From the NCBI GenBank assembly GCA_025656675.1, contig JAHXHN010000005.1:124001-188000 (forward strand): 64,000 nt of DNA. Reading direction: 5' to 3'. This document shows, piece after piece, positions 17,954 through 27,478 of this stretch; within the stretch, counting starts at the first letter, position 1; every line of letters starts with the position of its first letter. The notes below the pieces were generated by a model, which had not been told where the DNA came from, did no database searches, and saw only the letters and a list, made by a program, of their open reading frames with translations. Position numbers and translations under genes: made by a program. This DNA comes from Candidatus Thiodiazotropha sp. (ex Codakia rugifera) (GTDB lineage: Bacteria; Pseudomonadota; Gammaproteobacteria; Chromatiales; Chromatiaceae).

Positions 17954-20635
17954 TTACAATTCAATCACTACTTGTTTAATACTGTTGTCTTCCGGTGATG
18001 TGGAGATATGAAAGTAGAGTGATTTCATCAGATCGAGCATCTTGAAATTATTGCTCAAGACCTCACCCTCCATTTTCTCCAGGCCGCGGTCGCGGGCGAC
18101 TTTCATGAGTTGGTGCATCAGCCTGTGGCCGATGCCCTGACGCTGCCATTGATCAGATACAACCAGCGCAAATTCGCAGCTCTTTTTATCGGGATTGGTC
18201 ACGTAGCGGACTACACCCAGCTCGATCTCATGGTTGTCATCTTCGGTTACCGCTATTAATGCCATTTCGTTGTGATAATCGATTTGAGTGAATCGAGTGA
18301 GCATCTCCGGTGTCAGCTCCTGAACTGAGCTCATAAAACGGAAGTACTTAGCTTCGTCTGAGAGCTGGCGGGTAAAGTGTTGCTCCAGATCGGCATCTTC
18401 CGGACGAATGGGGCGTATCACGATATTGGTGCCGTTGGGTAACTGAGAGTGGCTGACAAGACTGACCGGATAGGGGTGGATTGCCAGATGGTGATAGGGG
18501 TCGGTAGAGGGGCGCGGAAAATCGACCCGGATGCGTGCATCCACTGCCACTGCACCTTCGTCATCAACAATCAGGGGGTTGATATCCATCTCTTGAATCC
18601 AGGGTAGTTCACAAGCCATGCTTGAAACACGCAGTAGGACTTCTATGAGGGCATCCCGATTGGCAGGCGGCATATGGCGAAACTGAGTCAGCATCTTCGC
18701 CGCATTCGTGCGGTTGATCAGGTCACTTGCAAGACTTCGGTTGAGGGGAGGCAGTGCAATTGCAGAGTCTCCCATCACCTCTACGGTGGTACCGCCACTG
18801 CCGAAACTGATAACAGGGCCAAACACCGGATCGCGGGCAATACCGATCAGTAATTCACGGCCATTCGGACTCTGGTACATCTGTTCAACGGTAACCCCTT
18901 CGACAGTTGCTTCCGGGCGTGTCTCCTTGACCTGTTCGATGAGATCCCGATAGGTACTACGCACTACCTGGGCACTACTGATGTTAAGTCGAATGCCGCC
19001 GGCATCGGATTTGTGAGAAATATCCGGTGAGAATATTTTCATTGCTACAGGGAAGCCAATGGACTCAGCCAGTATCAAGGCCTCGTTGGCGGAGCGGGCG
19101 ATACCATTGCGCACCGCATTGATACGAAATGCGCCGAGTATGGCGAAGGATTCGGGTTCGGTCAGTACCTTACGCTGTTCGGCAAGGGCGCTTTCAATGA
19201 TCAGTCGCGCTCCTTCAGCATCCGGTTTGACGTGTCGACGGGACGTCTTGGCGGGTGTCTGTAACAGCAAGCGTTGGTTCTTCTGATAAGAGGAGAGATA
19301 TGAGAAGGCATCAACTGCATTTTCCAGGGTTCGGAAGCTGGGAAGTTTTGCGTCTTTAAAAAGCTTGCGGGCGTTCCTGATCTGCTTTCCACCCATCCAG
19401 CTGGTTAGAATGGGTTTTTTATGTTGATCCGCCAAGTCGATGAGGACCTTGGCAACTTCATCGGGTTCGGTCATAGCCTGGGGTGTCAGAATGACAATTG
19501 TGCCGTCCACGCCTGGATCATTGAGACAGATGTCGACAGCAGCACGATAGCGTTCAGGTGGAGCCTCACCAATGATATCCACCGGGTTACCATGGGACCA
19601 GACTTCCGGCAGGGCTTTATTCAGGGCTTTGACCGTATCATCATTAAACTTGGCTAACTCGATATTCAGATCCGAGGCACGGTCTGCCGCCATGACGCCC
19701 GGGCCTCCGCCATTGGTGATGATCGCCAGTCTGTCGCCATAAACACGGTAGCGGGAGGAGAGTGCTTTGGCGGCGGAGAAGAGTTGAGAGATCGTCTCTA
19801 CCCGTAATACGCCGGAACGGGCGAGGGCAACGGAAAAGGTATCGTCACTGCCGACCAGGGCACCGGTGTGTGACATGGATGCCTCGGCACCGGCTGCATG
19901 TCTTCCAACCTTGAGGACAATGACCGGTTTGATACGTGCTGCCGCCCGTAATCCACTCATGAAACGTCGTGCATCCTTGATGCCTTCCACATACAGTAGG
20001 ATGCTGTCTGTCTTGGGGTCGGATACCAGGTAGTCGAGGTAGTCGCCAAAATCCAGGTCGGCCGCAATACCTGTCGAGATCACTGTGGAAAAACCGATAT
20101 CGTTTACTTCGGCCCAGTCGAGGATCGCAGTACAGATGGCGCCTGATTGGGAGACCAGTGCCAGATTACCTGGGGCGGCATTGTTGTTGCCGAAAGTGAT
20201 GTTTATACCTTGGTCCGGGCGAATCAATCCAAGACAGTTTGGACCAATGAATCGTATCCCAAACTCTTTGGCCACTTCCACGATTCTGTCTTCAAGGCGA
20301 CGCCCCACCGGCCCTGATTCACGAAATCCGGCCGATAGTATGATCATGGTCTTGACGCCATGCAGGCCACACGCTTCAACAATCGCTGGAATGGTTTTCG
20401 CTGGCGTAGCAACGACAGCCAACTCGACAAGTTTCCCGGTCGCTTCTATGGTCTTGTATGCCTTTTGTCCTTGGACCTTGTCGTGCTTAGGATTGATAGG
20501 GTAAACCTCTCCCTTGAAACCAGAAGATATGAGATTTCTGAAAACCACCTCACCAACAGAGTTTTTCCTTTCGCTTGCACCGAACATAGCGATACTTTTT
20601 GGAGAGAAGAGAGGGGTTAAATAGTGTGATTGCAT
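17954..20635 (-). CDS. Pat/YfiQ-type protein lysine acyltransferase (NDP-forming acyl-CoA synthetase fused to GNAT)
   Basis: 893 residues. About 1-460 is the CoA-binding/ligase part of ADP-forming acyl-CoA synthetases (FSPKSIAMFGASERKNSVGEVVFRN, IRFIGPNCLGLI, LVSQSGAICTAILDWA, MSHTGALVGSD). About 480-700 is an ATP-grasp subdomain (GFPVAMKIFSPDISHKSDAGGIRLN). About 735-885 is a GNAT acetyltransferase, with the acetyl-CoA loop VVSDQWQRQGIGHRLMHQLM. This layout is that of Pat/PatZ/YfiQ, which acetylates lysines of enzymes such as acetyl-CoA synthetase and is often sensed through acetyl-CoA binding to the inactive synthetase part. It is divergent from an HDAC-family deacetylase gene, a plausible writer/eraser pair. 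Confidence 0.9.
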   Translation of the reverse strand: MQSHYLTPLFSPKSIAMFGASERKNSVGEVVFRNLISSGFKGEVYPINPKHDKVQGQKAYKTIEATGKLVELAVVATPAKTIPAIVEACGLHGVKTMIILSAGFRESGPVGRRLEDRIVEVAKEFGIRFIGPNCLGLIRPDQGINITFGNNNAAPGNLALVSQSGAICTAILDWAEVNDIGFSTVISTGIAADLDFGDYLDYLVSDPKTDSILLYVEGIKDARRFMSGLRAAARIKPVIVLKVGRHAAGAEASMSHTGALVGSDDTFSVALARSGVLRVETISQLFSAAKALSSRYRVYGDRLAIITNGGGPGVMAADRASDLNIELAKFNDDTVKALNKALPEVWSHGNPVDIIGEAPPERYRAAVDICLNDPGVDGTIVILTPQAMTEPDEVAKVLIDLADQHKKPILTSWMGGKQIRNARKLFKDAKLPSFRTLENAVDAFSYLSSYQKNQRLLLQTPAKTSRRHVKPDAEGARLIIESALAEQRKVLTEPESFAILGAFRINAVRNGIARSANEALILAESIGFPVAMKIFSPDISHKSDAGGIRLNISSAQVVRSTYRDLIEQVKETRPEATVEGVTVEQMYQSPNGRELLIGIARDPVFGPVISFGSGGTTVEVMGDSAIALPPLNRSLASDLINRTNAAKMLTQFRHMPPANRDALIEVLLRVSSMACELPWIQEMDINPLIVDDEGAVAVDARIRVDFPRPSTDPYHHLAIHPYPVSLVSHSQLPNGTNIVIRPIRPEDADLEQHFTRQLSDEAKYFRFMSSVQELTPEMLTRFTQIDYHNEMALIAVTEDDNHEIELGVVRYVTNPDKKSCEFALVVSDQWQRQGIGHRLMHQLMKVARDRGLEKMEGEVLSNNFKMLDLMKSLYFHISTSPEDNSIKQVVIEL

Positions 20636-20878
20636 GATCTCCAGCCTATTGAACTTCAGAAGATATTATGGAGTATGATGTCTGTGAATATCCATTAAGA
20701 CACTGTATGAAAACACCGCTAAAGAAGAGTCTGTGTTGACTACTCTGGTTATCGGCGAGATTGGCGGGAAGTTTACTCTTATATGATGACAAATTCTTTA
20801 CCTAAGTTACGGTTTTTTGAGATTTATACTGAGTATTATTGGGTTTAATAAATAGCTGTTAATAATGAGGACTGGAGT

Positions 20879-21805
20879 GTGAAGACTGCTTACATTACCC
20901 ACCCGGATTGTTTGTTGCATGATACGGGTGTGGGACATCCTGAAAACGCTGCTCGACTACAAGCAATCGATGATCGATTAATGGCGGCGCAGTTGTATGA
21001 TTTTTTACGTCATTACGATGCACCTGAGGTGACAAGAGAACAGTTGCTACGCTGTCATGATGTGGCTTATCTCGATCAGGTTGAAAAGTTGATGCCGGAA
21101 ACAGGACATGCTCATCTCGATCCCGATACAGTAGTCAGTCCAGAGAGTCTGCAGGCAGCAAAAAGGGCAGCCGGGGCCGTGGTAAAGGCAGTCGATCTGA
21201 TCATGAATGAGGATTTGTTGAATGCATTCTGTTCAGTACGTCCACCGGGGCATCATGCAGAGCGAATGAGAACGATGGGATTTTGTGTCTATGGCAATGC
21301 TTCTATCGGTGCTGCCCATGCAATGGAAGTCTATGGACTGGACCGAGTCGCTATCCTCGATTTCGATGTCCATCATGGCAATGGCAGCGAAGATATATTT
21401 CGTGACGATAAACGAGCCATCGTCTGCTCTACATTTCAACATCCCTTCTATCCTTATACAGACATTGAAGAGAGTCCTGACCATATTATCTGTGCACCCT
21501 TGAAAGCGACAGCAAAAAGCACTGAATTCAGAGAGGCTGTAACTGCGCACTGGTTGCCGGCTTTAAATCACTTCAAGCCACAAATGTTTTTTGTCTCTGC
21601 TGGATTCGACGCTCACATAGAGGACGATATGTCCGGAGTCAGTCTGACCGAAGCGGACTACCGCTGGGTGACGGAACAGATTCGTGATCTGGCCGACAAA
21701 TATGCTGAAGGGCGGATCGTTTCTGTGTTGGAAGGGGGATACGAATCATTCGCCCTGGCACGCAGTGTCGAGACGCATATCCGGGTATTGATGGATCTTC
21801 ATTAG
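20879..21805 (+). CDS. Histone-deacetylase family (AcuC/acetoin-utilisation-like) deacetylase
   Basis: 308 residues from a GTG start with GAGG 8 bases upstream. Zinc deacetylase signatures are complete: RPPGHHAERMRTMGFCVYGNASIGAAHAM with the two active-site histidines, RVAILDFDVHHGNGSEDIF with the metal-binding D-x-H, FVSAGFDAHIEDDMSG with the second Asp, and the C-terminal VSVLEGGYE. Bacterial members remove acetyl groups from proteins, polyamines or small amides. The divergent gene encodes a Pat-type lysine acyltransferase 243 bases away, which favours a protein-lysine deacetylase role (inference). The next gene sbcB follows after 27 bases on the same strand. Confidence 0.92.
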   Translation: MKTAYITHPDCLLHDTGVGHPENAARLQAIDDRLMAAQLYDFLRHYDAPEVTREQLLRCHDVAYLDQVEKLMPETGHAHLDPDTVVSPESLQAAKRAAGAVVKAVDLIMNEDLLNAFCSVRPPGHHAERMRTMGFCVYGNASIGAAHAMEVYGLDRVAILDFDVHHGNGSEDIFRDDKRAIVCSTFQHPFYPYTDIEESPDHIICAPLKATAKSTEFREAVTAHWLPALNHFKPQMFFVSAGFDAHIEDDMSGVSLTEADYRWVTEQIRDLADKYAEGRIVSVLEGGYESFALARSVETHIRVLMDLH

Positions 21806-21832
21806 TGTTTATTTACCGGCAGTAAAATCAAG

Positions 21833-23269
21833 ATGGCATTTAGTTTCTATTGGCACGATTATGAAACCTGGGGCGCTGATCCGCGCCTGGACAGGCCGTC
21901 TCAATTTGCAGGCGTGCGTACCGATGCGGACTTAAATCCAATTGGCGATCCCCTGGTTATCTACTGCAAGCCCAGTGACGATATGTTACCCCAGCCGGAA
22001 GCGTGTATGGTCACCGGCATCACACCTCAGAAGGCACTTCAAGAAGGGGTTATAGAAGCTGAATTCATTAAACAGATTCATCATCAGTTTTCTATCCCTG
22101 AGACCTGCGGGGCTGGCTACAATAGTATTCGTTTTGATGATGAGGTTACCCGTTATACCTTGTATCGGAATTTTTATGATCCCTATGCAAGGGAGTGGCA
22201 AAATGGCTCTTCCCGTTGGGATATCATCGATATGGTTCGGTTGACTCATGCCCTCAGGCCTGAGGGTATCGAGTGGCCGCAAAATGACAACGGCGTTACC
22301 AGTTTTCGCCTGGAGGCGTTGAGTGCTGCCAATGATATCATCCACGAGTCTGCTCACGATGCGTTATCAGATGTCTATGCCACTATTGGAATGGCACGGT
22401 TAATAAAACAGCGTCAGCCGAGACTCTACGACTATCTGTTGATGAGTCGTAACAAAAAGGTGATTGCTGAGCGTCTCAATCTACAGCAACAGCAGGCTGT
22501 ATTGCATGTCTCATCTATGTATCCCGCAGCTCAAGGTTGTATAGCGATGGTGATGCCGTTGCTTAGGCATCCAACAAATCCCAATGGAATCATTGTTTAT
22601 GACCTGGGTTGTGACCCGTCGCAGTTGTTGACGTTGAGTGCCGATGAAATCAATCACAGATTATTTACGCCAGCCGCAGACTTGCCAGAGGGCACACAAC
22701 GGGTTCCATTGAAAACGATACACATCAACAAGTGTCCGGTGGTTGTGCCGTTGAATACATTGACGGCCGAGGCCGCTGAACGTTGGTCCATAAACGTACA
22801 ACAGGGCGAAACGTATCGTCAGCAGTTGCTGACTCGAACTGAGGTTTTCAACAGGATAGGGCTGGCACACCAAAAACGGACCTTCGATCCCATCAGTGAT
22901 CCTGATCAGGCACTTTACAGTGGCGGCTTTTTTTCCCGGGAAGACAGGCGCCGAATGGATGAGATCATCAGCAGCGATCCTGCAGCACTGGCAGGATTTC
23001 CACTGCTTTTCGATGATGCTCGGTTACCGGAGATGCTGTATCGCTACAGGGCAAGAAACTGGCCGGACTCGTTAACGGTTGAAGAGCAGGAGCGCTGGCA
23101 TGAATTCCGTCATTCGCGGCTACTGGACCCGGATGGTGGAGGAAGCATCACGCTGGATGAGTACTTAACGACCTTGGACCGTCTGGAGGCTGATCCTCAA
23201 TTGCCTGTTGAAAAACAGGCGCTGATACCTCAGTTACTGGCCTGGGCAGAACAGATTGCACCTGAGTAA
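21833..23269 (+). CDS. sbcB: Exodeoxyribonuclease I
   Basis: 478 residues, the usual length. DnaQ-like exonuclease domain about 1-190, with FYWHDYETWGADPRLDRPSQFAGVRTD (catalytic DxE within HDYET), GYNSIRFDDEVTRYTLYRNFYDPYAREW and HDALSDVYATIGMARL. The SH3-like and C-terminal helical domains of ExoI follow (about 200-478). The enzyme degrades single-stranded DNA 3' to 5', suppresses RecF-pathway recombination and works in mismatch repair. It starts 27 bases after the deacetylase gene. Confidence 0.97.
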   Translation: MAFSFYWHDYETWGADPRLDRPSQFAGVRTDADLNPIGDPLVIYCKPSDDMLPQPEACMVTGITPQKALQEGVIEAEFIKQIHHQFSIPETCGAGYNSIRFDDEVTRYTLYRNFYDPYAREWQNGSSRWDIIDMVRLTHALRPEGIEWPQNDNGVTSFRLEALSAANDIIHESAHDALSDVYATIGMARLIKQRQPRLYDYLLMSRNKKVIAERLNLQQQQAVLHVSSMYPAAQGCIAMVMPLLRHPTNPNGIIVYDLGCDPSQLLTLSADEINHRLFTPAADLPEGTQRVPLKTIHINKCPVVVPLNTLTAEAAERWSINVQQGETYRQQLLTRTEVFNRIGLAHQKRTFDPISDPDQALYSGGFFSREDRRRMDEIISSDPAALAGFPLLFDDARLPEMLYRYRARNWPDSLTVEEQERWHEFRHSRLLDPDGGGSITLDEYLTTLDRLEADPQLPVEKQALIPQLLAWAEQIAPE

Positions 23270-23458
23270 CTGAACACGAGTTTGTATCCATCAGGAAATA
23301 CACACTTTTGTAAACACACCTCATCCATGCAAATGCCAGCGACTGCGCGCAGATACTGTTTTATAGGCACTCAGCAGGTCGGATTGGCGTTCTTTTGCGG
23401 CAGATCCTTCTGGGTATAGGGTGCGGTAGGCTGCAAGACTCGACAATACGCTACAGGC

Positions 23459-23743
23459 TCAATCCGCTGTCCATTTTTGTAGTGCATCTATGATCCCTTT
23501 AGCCTGATCTCTGCTGGATATATTAAATTTACTTTTCTGCATATATTCACCACTGCGCTTTTGGTAACGGCGAATGGTGTACTTGTCTGCACCATACAGC
23601 TCCTTGGCCCTATCCCAATCCTGATAACGATAGATGATCGTTGTCCATGCTCCTTTTGATAGTACGACTTTGTCCAGTTCCTTGACGACATCAATGCCGT
23701 CTTCTGTGTAGGTAACGCTGAGTTCTTCTGGTGTTGATGCCAT
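23459..23743 (-). CDS. Conserved-looking small hypothetical protein
   Basis: 94 residues, soluble, charged, no signal peptide. I do not recognise the family. It contains a beta-like first half (LSVTYTEDGIDVVKELDKVVLSKGAWTTIIYRYQDW) followed by a Lys/Tyr-rich segment (YTIRRYQKRSGEYMQKSKFNISSRDQAKGIIDALQKW) that looks like a helical end. It is preceded by the ankyrin lipoprotein gene on the same strand, 53 bases upstream. Even codon-position composition and a complete reading frame support it as a real gene. Function unknown. Confidence 0.65.
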   Translation of the reverse strand: MASTPEELSVTYTEDGIDVVKELDKVVLSKGAWTTIIYRYQDWDRAKELYGADKYTIRRYQKRSGEYMQKSKFNISSRDQAKGIIDALQKWTAD

Positions 23744-23796
23744 GATTAAATGTAGTTCCCAAATTGAATGGTGGATATTACTGATCTGAATGTAGG

Positions 23797-24456
23797 TTAG
23801 TCTTTGTCCAGCGATTTTTCTGTTGCACCGAACTGTCTTAAAATTCTTTCGATATCAGGATTTTTTCGCACAATGGCCAGATCCAGTGGACCCAGGCCCG
23901 CATTATTGATTATATCCAGACTTGCGCCACGGTTTATCAAATATTTCGCAGCTACACGTTGATCATAGTGTATGGCTGAATGGAGAGGGGTATTGCCATC
24001 CTGGTCAGGATTATCGAGGGACGCACCCCTGCGTACCAGAAAATCAATCACATCGCGATCAGCGCTTCCCAGTTTTGCTGTTTCATGCAGCGCTGCATTG
24101 GGATCAAGCTTTGCGCCACTCTTGAAAAGAAAATCAGCGACAATCGTATTACGTGCAATCAGGGATTTTAGGAGCGGTGTATGACCCTGAGGGTCATTGA
24201 CCTCTAACTCAGCACCATGCTTGACAAGAATTTTGGTCATGACCAGACTGCCTTTTTGGGCCGCTACATGCAATGGAGTCAGTCCTTCCGGCCCCGGCCT
24301 ATTAATATCTGCATCCCAGTGGATGTTACGCTCCAGTTGATCGATATCGCCAACCTGCACCGCACGTGCGAGTGTGATGGTCGGTTCGCTAGGCTTACTG
24401 CACCCGGTCAGCGATAGCAGGCAGATGAGTGTGATGTGAATAGTTTTGTTGAACAT
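23797..24456 (-). CDS. Ankyrin-repeat lipoprotein
   Basis: 219 residues. A signal peptide with the lipobox LTGC at 16-19 predicts lipid attachment at Cys19. About 30-210 is a run of five or six ankyrin repeats (EGLTPLHVAAQKGSLVMTKILVKHGAELEVNDPQGHTPLLKSLI and DGNTPLHSAIHYDQRVAAKYLINRGASLDI). Ankyrin repeats bind proteins, here most likely in the periplasm or at the outer membrane. An effector role is not supported, since it is lipidated and alone. It is divergent from the small membrane protein gene at 24549. Confidence 0.85.
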   Translation of the reverse strand: MFNKTIHITLICLLSLTGCSKPSEPTITLARAVQVGDIDQLERNIHWDADINRPGPEGLTPLHVAAQKGSLVMTKILVKHGAELEVNDPQGHTPLLKSLIARNTIVADFLFKSGAKLDPNAALHETAKLGSADRDVIDFLVRRGASLDNPDQDGNTPLHSAIHYDQRVAAKYLINRGASLDIINNAGLGPLDLAIVRKNPDIERILRQFGATEKSLDKD

Positions 24457-24548
24457 AGTCCGGATAGTAAATCGATAGCAGCAAAGGCTGCAAGCCTAGA
24501 CTTCCAAAGATTGGCCTGATGGGATACTCGTGGTAGGGTTTGACGGAC

Positions 24549-24941
24549 ATGATTACCAAGCTTCTTCTTACTCTCACAGTGATTGCCATTGCCTGGTTGG
24601 TGGTGAAAAACCGACAGCAACGGGTGTTGGATGTCTCCCATGACAAACCGCCTGCTTTAATGGCTCAGAAGAAGCCTAATATCCTTCTCAGATGGGGAGG
24701 GTACGCCTTGTTAGCTGTGATGCTGCTCGGCAGCACGCTCTACTTGGTGATGCAGTGGCAGGAGATGATCCGGGTGGTGACGGTCAGGGTCATTGATACC
24801 CAGACAGGGAGGAGCGTCAGCTACCAGGCTCGGCGTACTGATGTCGAGGATCGACATTTTATCACTGTGGATGGCAGAGAGGTCAATGTGGCCAATAACG
24901 AACGTATTGAGTTGGAATCCGTGTCTGGTCGCAGCCCGTAA
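24549..24941 (+). CDS. Small two-helix membrane protein, unknown
   Basis: 130 residues from the ATG at 24549, with AGGG about 10 bases upstream; a TTG at 24540 is the alternative. Two hydrophobic segments (about 2-20, LLLTLTVIAIAWLVV, and about 50-72, GGYALLAVMLLGSTLYLVM) flank a short basic stretch. The C-terminal ~55 residues are predicted soluble and beta-rich (VRVIDTQTGRSVSYQARRTDVEDRHFITVDGREVNVA). I do not recognise a named family. It sits 89 bases before the K+ channel gene on the same strand. Confidence 0.6.
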   Translation: MITKLLLTLTVIAIAWLVVKNRQQRVLDVSHDKPPALMAQKKPNILLRWGGYALLAVMLLGSTLYLVMQWQEMIRVVTVRVIDTQTGRSVSYQARRTDVEDRHFITVDGREVNVANNERIELESVSGRSP

Positions 24942-25030
24942 AGTATGTGTAGATCTCCAGGTTTTTGTCAATCTGCCGATATGACTCGTTAATAACCGAA
25001 TATAGATCTGTGGTGGTTAAACTCCGTCCC

Positions 25031-26623
25031 ATGTCCTTTTCCCATCAAGTCATCAAACAGTGTTACGCCATACAGGGTTCGGCGCGCTATACAGGCCTTA
25101 AAGGGGCTGTATTCAATTTGCTGGAAAATCCCAGGGCACCCATTCGCCCCTATTTCGATATTTTCATGATCCTGTTGGTCCTGACAACTGTCTGGATGCT
25201 GATCTATGAGGTTAAAAATGATCTGGGGCAGCTTGGCGATCTGTTCGAGATGGTTGCCGTCGGGATTTTTATTATCGAGTACTTATTGCGTTTCTGGATA
25301 TTCAACGATAGCCACAAAGTGATTCTTGATCGTTATGAGCGGGCGGAATTTATCAATCAACCGTTCCAAGTCTGGCCGGCGTTGTGGCAAGCGTTGTTGG
25401 AAAAACTGAAGTACGTTGTCCAGCCTCTTGCGATTATCGACCTTCTGGCGATCATCCCCAGTTATCGTCCGTTACGTTTTTTACGTATTTTCCTGCTCTT
25501 TCGGCTGTTCAAGCTGTTCCGTTATACCCGCAGTATCAGTGAATTCGTCAAAGTTCTTTCCGAGAAGCGGATCGAGTTGGTCACGCTGTTCATCTTCATG
25601 GCCTTTATCACCTTCACCGCAGCTACTGCAATATTCTTTTTTGAGGCGGATCAGCATGATAGTCAGATAAGTGGTTTTTTCGATAGTGTCTACTGGGCAT
25701 TGGTAACCATGTCAACAGTCGGTTATGGGGACATCACGCCACATACCACGGAGGGTAGGGTTGTCACACTGGTTCTGATCCTTGCCGGTTTAGGTGTCAT
25801 CTCCTTTTTCACCTCCATTATCGTATCTGCATTTGGTGAGAAGATTCATGAGATTCGAGCTCATCGCATCTATTCCGAAGTGGAGCGAAAACGAATCGAT
25901 ACACTGATCTGCGGTTTCGGTCGAGTCGGACAGGTGGTGGCTGATCGGTTAGCATCGGATAAACGCCAATTCGTAGTAGTGGATCCGCTCGAGGAGAATG
26001 TACGTATTGCCAAGCAACGGGGCTATCCAGCGGTATTAGGGGATGGTGTGGATACTGACCTGTTATTGAGTCTCGGAATCGATACCCGGGTCACTCGCCT
26101 GCTTTGTCTCACCGGCGATGATGTGGTCAATGTCTATATCACTCTAACGGCAAAGCAATACAATCCGGAGATAGAAATTATATCCCGCGCCAACCATCGA
26201 GAGAATGTGAACAAACTTCATCGGGCTGGTGCCAGTCATTGTGTTGCTCCCTATGAAGTGCTCGGTCTCATCGCCGCTGAATATGCGGGACAACCGGTGG
26301 CTTTTGAAGCGGTTTACGGGTTACTGACCGGTCAATCCCATGAAGGTATTGAGGCGGTGCGGATCAAACGAGAGAGTGTGCTGGATGGATGCAGGATGGG
26401 GGATATCGATTTCAAACAGCGGAAGTTAACCCCCTTCGGTGTGATCCGCGAGGGTGATTGTGAGTCAAACGAGGAGGGTACGCGCTACAGCCTGCAAGGG
26501 CGGTGTCTCTACTTCAATCCCAGTGAGGAATTCACACTCCTGGCGGATGACCTGCTGGTGCTGTTCGGCCATGAGTACAGTGTGGTTCACTTCCGGGATT
26601 GTCTCGAAAGGGGAACCTTGTAA
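25031..26623 (+). CDS. Voltage-gated-type potassium channel with TrkA-N (RCK) domain
   Basis: 530 residues from the ATG at 25031; a TTG at 24965 would add 22 residues without a clear ribosome site. Six membrane segments span about 40-260, including an Arg-spaced S4-like segment (YRPLRFLRIFLLFRLFKLFRYTRS). The pore filter is TVGYGD near residue 227. The TrkA-N/RCK domain starts near 290 with ICGFGRVGQVVADRL and is followed by a TrkA-C-like end. It is a Kch-like inner-membrane K+ channel gated by a cytoplasmic nucleotide- or ion-sensing ring. Its stop overlaps the ATG of a second TrkA-like gene. Confidence 0.88.
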   Translation: MSFSHQVIKQCYAIQGSARYTGLKGAVFNLLENPRAPIRPYFDIFMILLVLTTVWMLIYEVKNDLGQLGDLFEMVAVGIFIIEYLLRFWIFNDSHKVILDRYERAEFINQPFQVWPALWQALLEKLKYVVQPLAIIDLLAIIPSYRPLRFLRIFLLFRLFKLFRYTRSISEFVKVLSEKRIELVTLFIFMAFITFTAATAIFFFEADQHDSQISGFFDSVYWALVTMSTVGYGDITPHTTEGRVVTLVLILAGLGVISFFTSIIVSAFGEKIHEIRAHRIYSEVERKRIDTLICGFGRVGQVVADRLASDKRQFVVVDPLEENVRIAKQRGYPAVLGDGVDTDLLLSLGIDTRVTRLLCLTGDDVVNVYITLTAKQYNPEIEIISRANHRENVNKLHRAGASHCVAPYEVLGLIAAEYAGQPVAFEAVYGLLTGQSHEGIEAVRIKRESVLDGCRMGDIDFKQRKLTPFGVIREGDCESNEEGTRYSLQGRCLYFNPSEEFTLLADDLLVLFGHEYSVVHFRDCLERGTL

Positions 26624-27351
26624 TGGGTAGACGCGATACGCTGATTTTTGGATCTGGTGCTTTAGGGCATGAGGTGGCCATGCAGTTGGCGGAGCGTGGT
26701 ATCCAGGTCTATCTCTACAGCAATGACCTGGATGAAGTAGGTGGCTTGCTGGCCAAGGGGCTGCAGGCCGCCATCGTCAACTATATGGATGATGACAAAC
26801 TCCGCGAGATCGGTATAGGCAATTGGGTAAAGACGGTCTTTTGTCTCTTCTCTGATGAGCCAAAAAACCTCTTTCTTACACTCTCGATCCGTGCCCTTGA
26901 TCCCAATCTGAAGATCGTTTGCGTTTGTGAATCAACCTCGTCGGGTGAACGGTTGATGGCGGCAGGAGCAACCAAGGTCATCGATCCCTATGAGATAAGT
27001 GGTCAACGTGTCCATGAACTGATCGCCCGTCCCTATCTGGTCGAGATGTTGGAAAACACAGTCTTCGGTAAGCATATTGATATCGCAGAGATAGAGATTC
27101 CGGAACACTCCACACTTTCAGGCACACCATTGAGCGACCTGCAGCTGGACAGGCGATTTAACCTGATCACCATCGGTGTTGTAGACCTGGAGTTGGGGAA
27201 TCAGTTGATCTTCAGCAATAGTGGCGTTGCACACTGCATGGATGCAGGGGATATATTGGTGGTTATCGGACCGAGTCAGGAGATCACCCGCCTGAAGCGG
27301 GCTGTCTCTGAGGATTCCCTGGAACCCATATCAAATATTACTGATCCCTAG
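26623..27351 (+). CDS. TrkA-like (RCK) potassium regulatory protein
   Basis: 242 residues from the ATG at 26623, chosen because it overlaps the channel's TAA (TAATG) with AGGGGA just upstream. N-terminal TrkA-N Rossmann domain about 5-125 (LIFGSGALGHEVAMQLAERGIQVYLYSND, then an acidic end), and C-terminal TrkA-C domain about 150-230. It has no membrane segments, so it is probably a soluble RCK subunit that assembles with the channel encoded immediately upstream. The coupling suggests a heteromeric RCK ring (inference). Confidence 0.88.
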   Translation: MGRRDTLIFGSGALGHEVAMQLAERGIQVYLYSNDLDEVGGLLAKGLQAAIVNYMDDDKLREIGIGNWVKTVFCLFSDEPKNLFLTLSIRALDPNLKIVCVCESTSSGERLMAAGATKVIDPYEISGQRVHELIARPYLVEMLENTVFGKHIDIAEIEIPEHSTLSGTPLSDLQLDRRFNLITIGVVDLELGNQLIFSNSGVAHCMDAGDILVVIGPSQEITRLKRAVSEDSLEPISNITDP

Positions 27352-27478
27352 TGTAGGGCACTACCCTTTATCCAGGGATGATAGCTATATCGGTCAACAA
27401 AACATATTGAAATGACTATTATTTGACAGTGCCAAACTAAAAAATATGTAGGATGTCTGACACTACTGTAGGCCTAGA

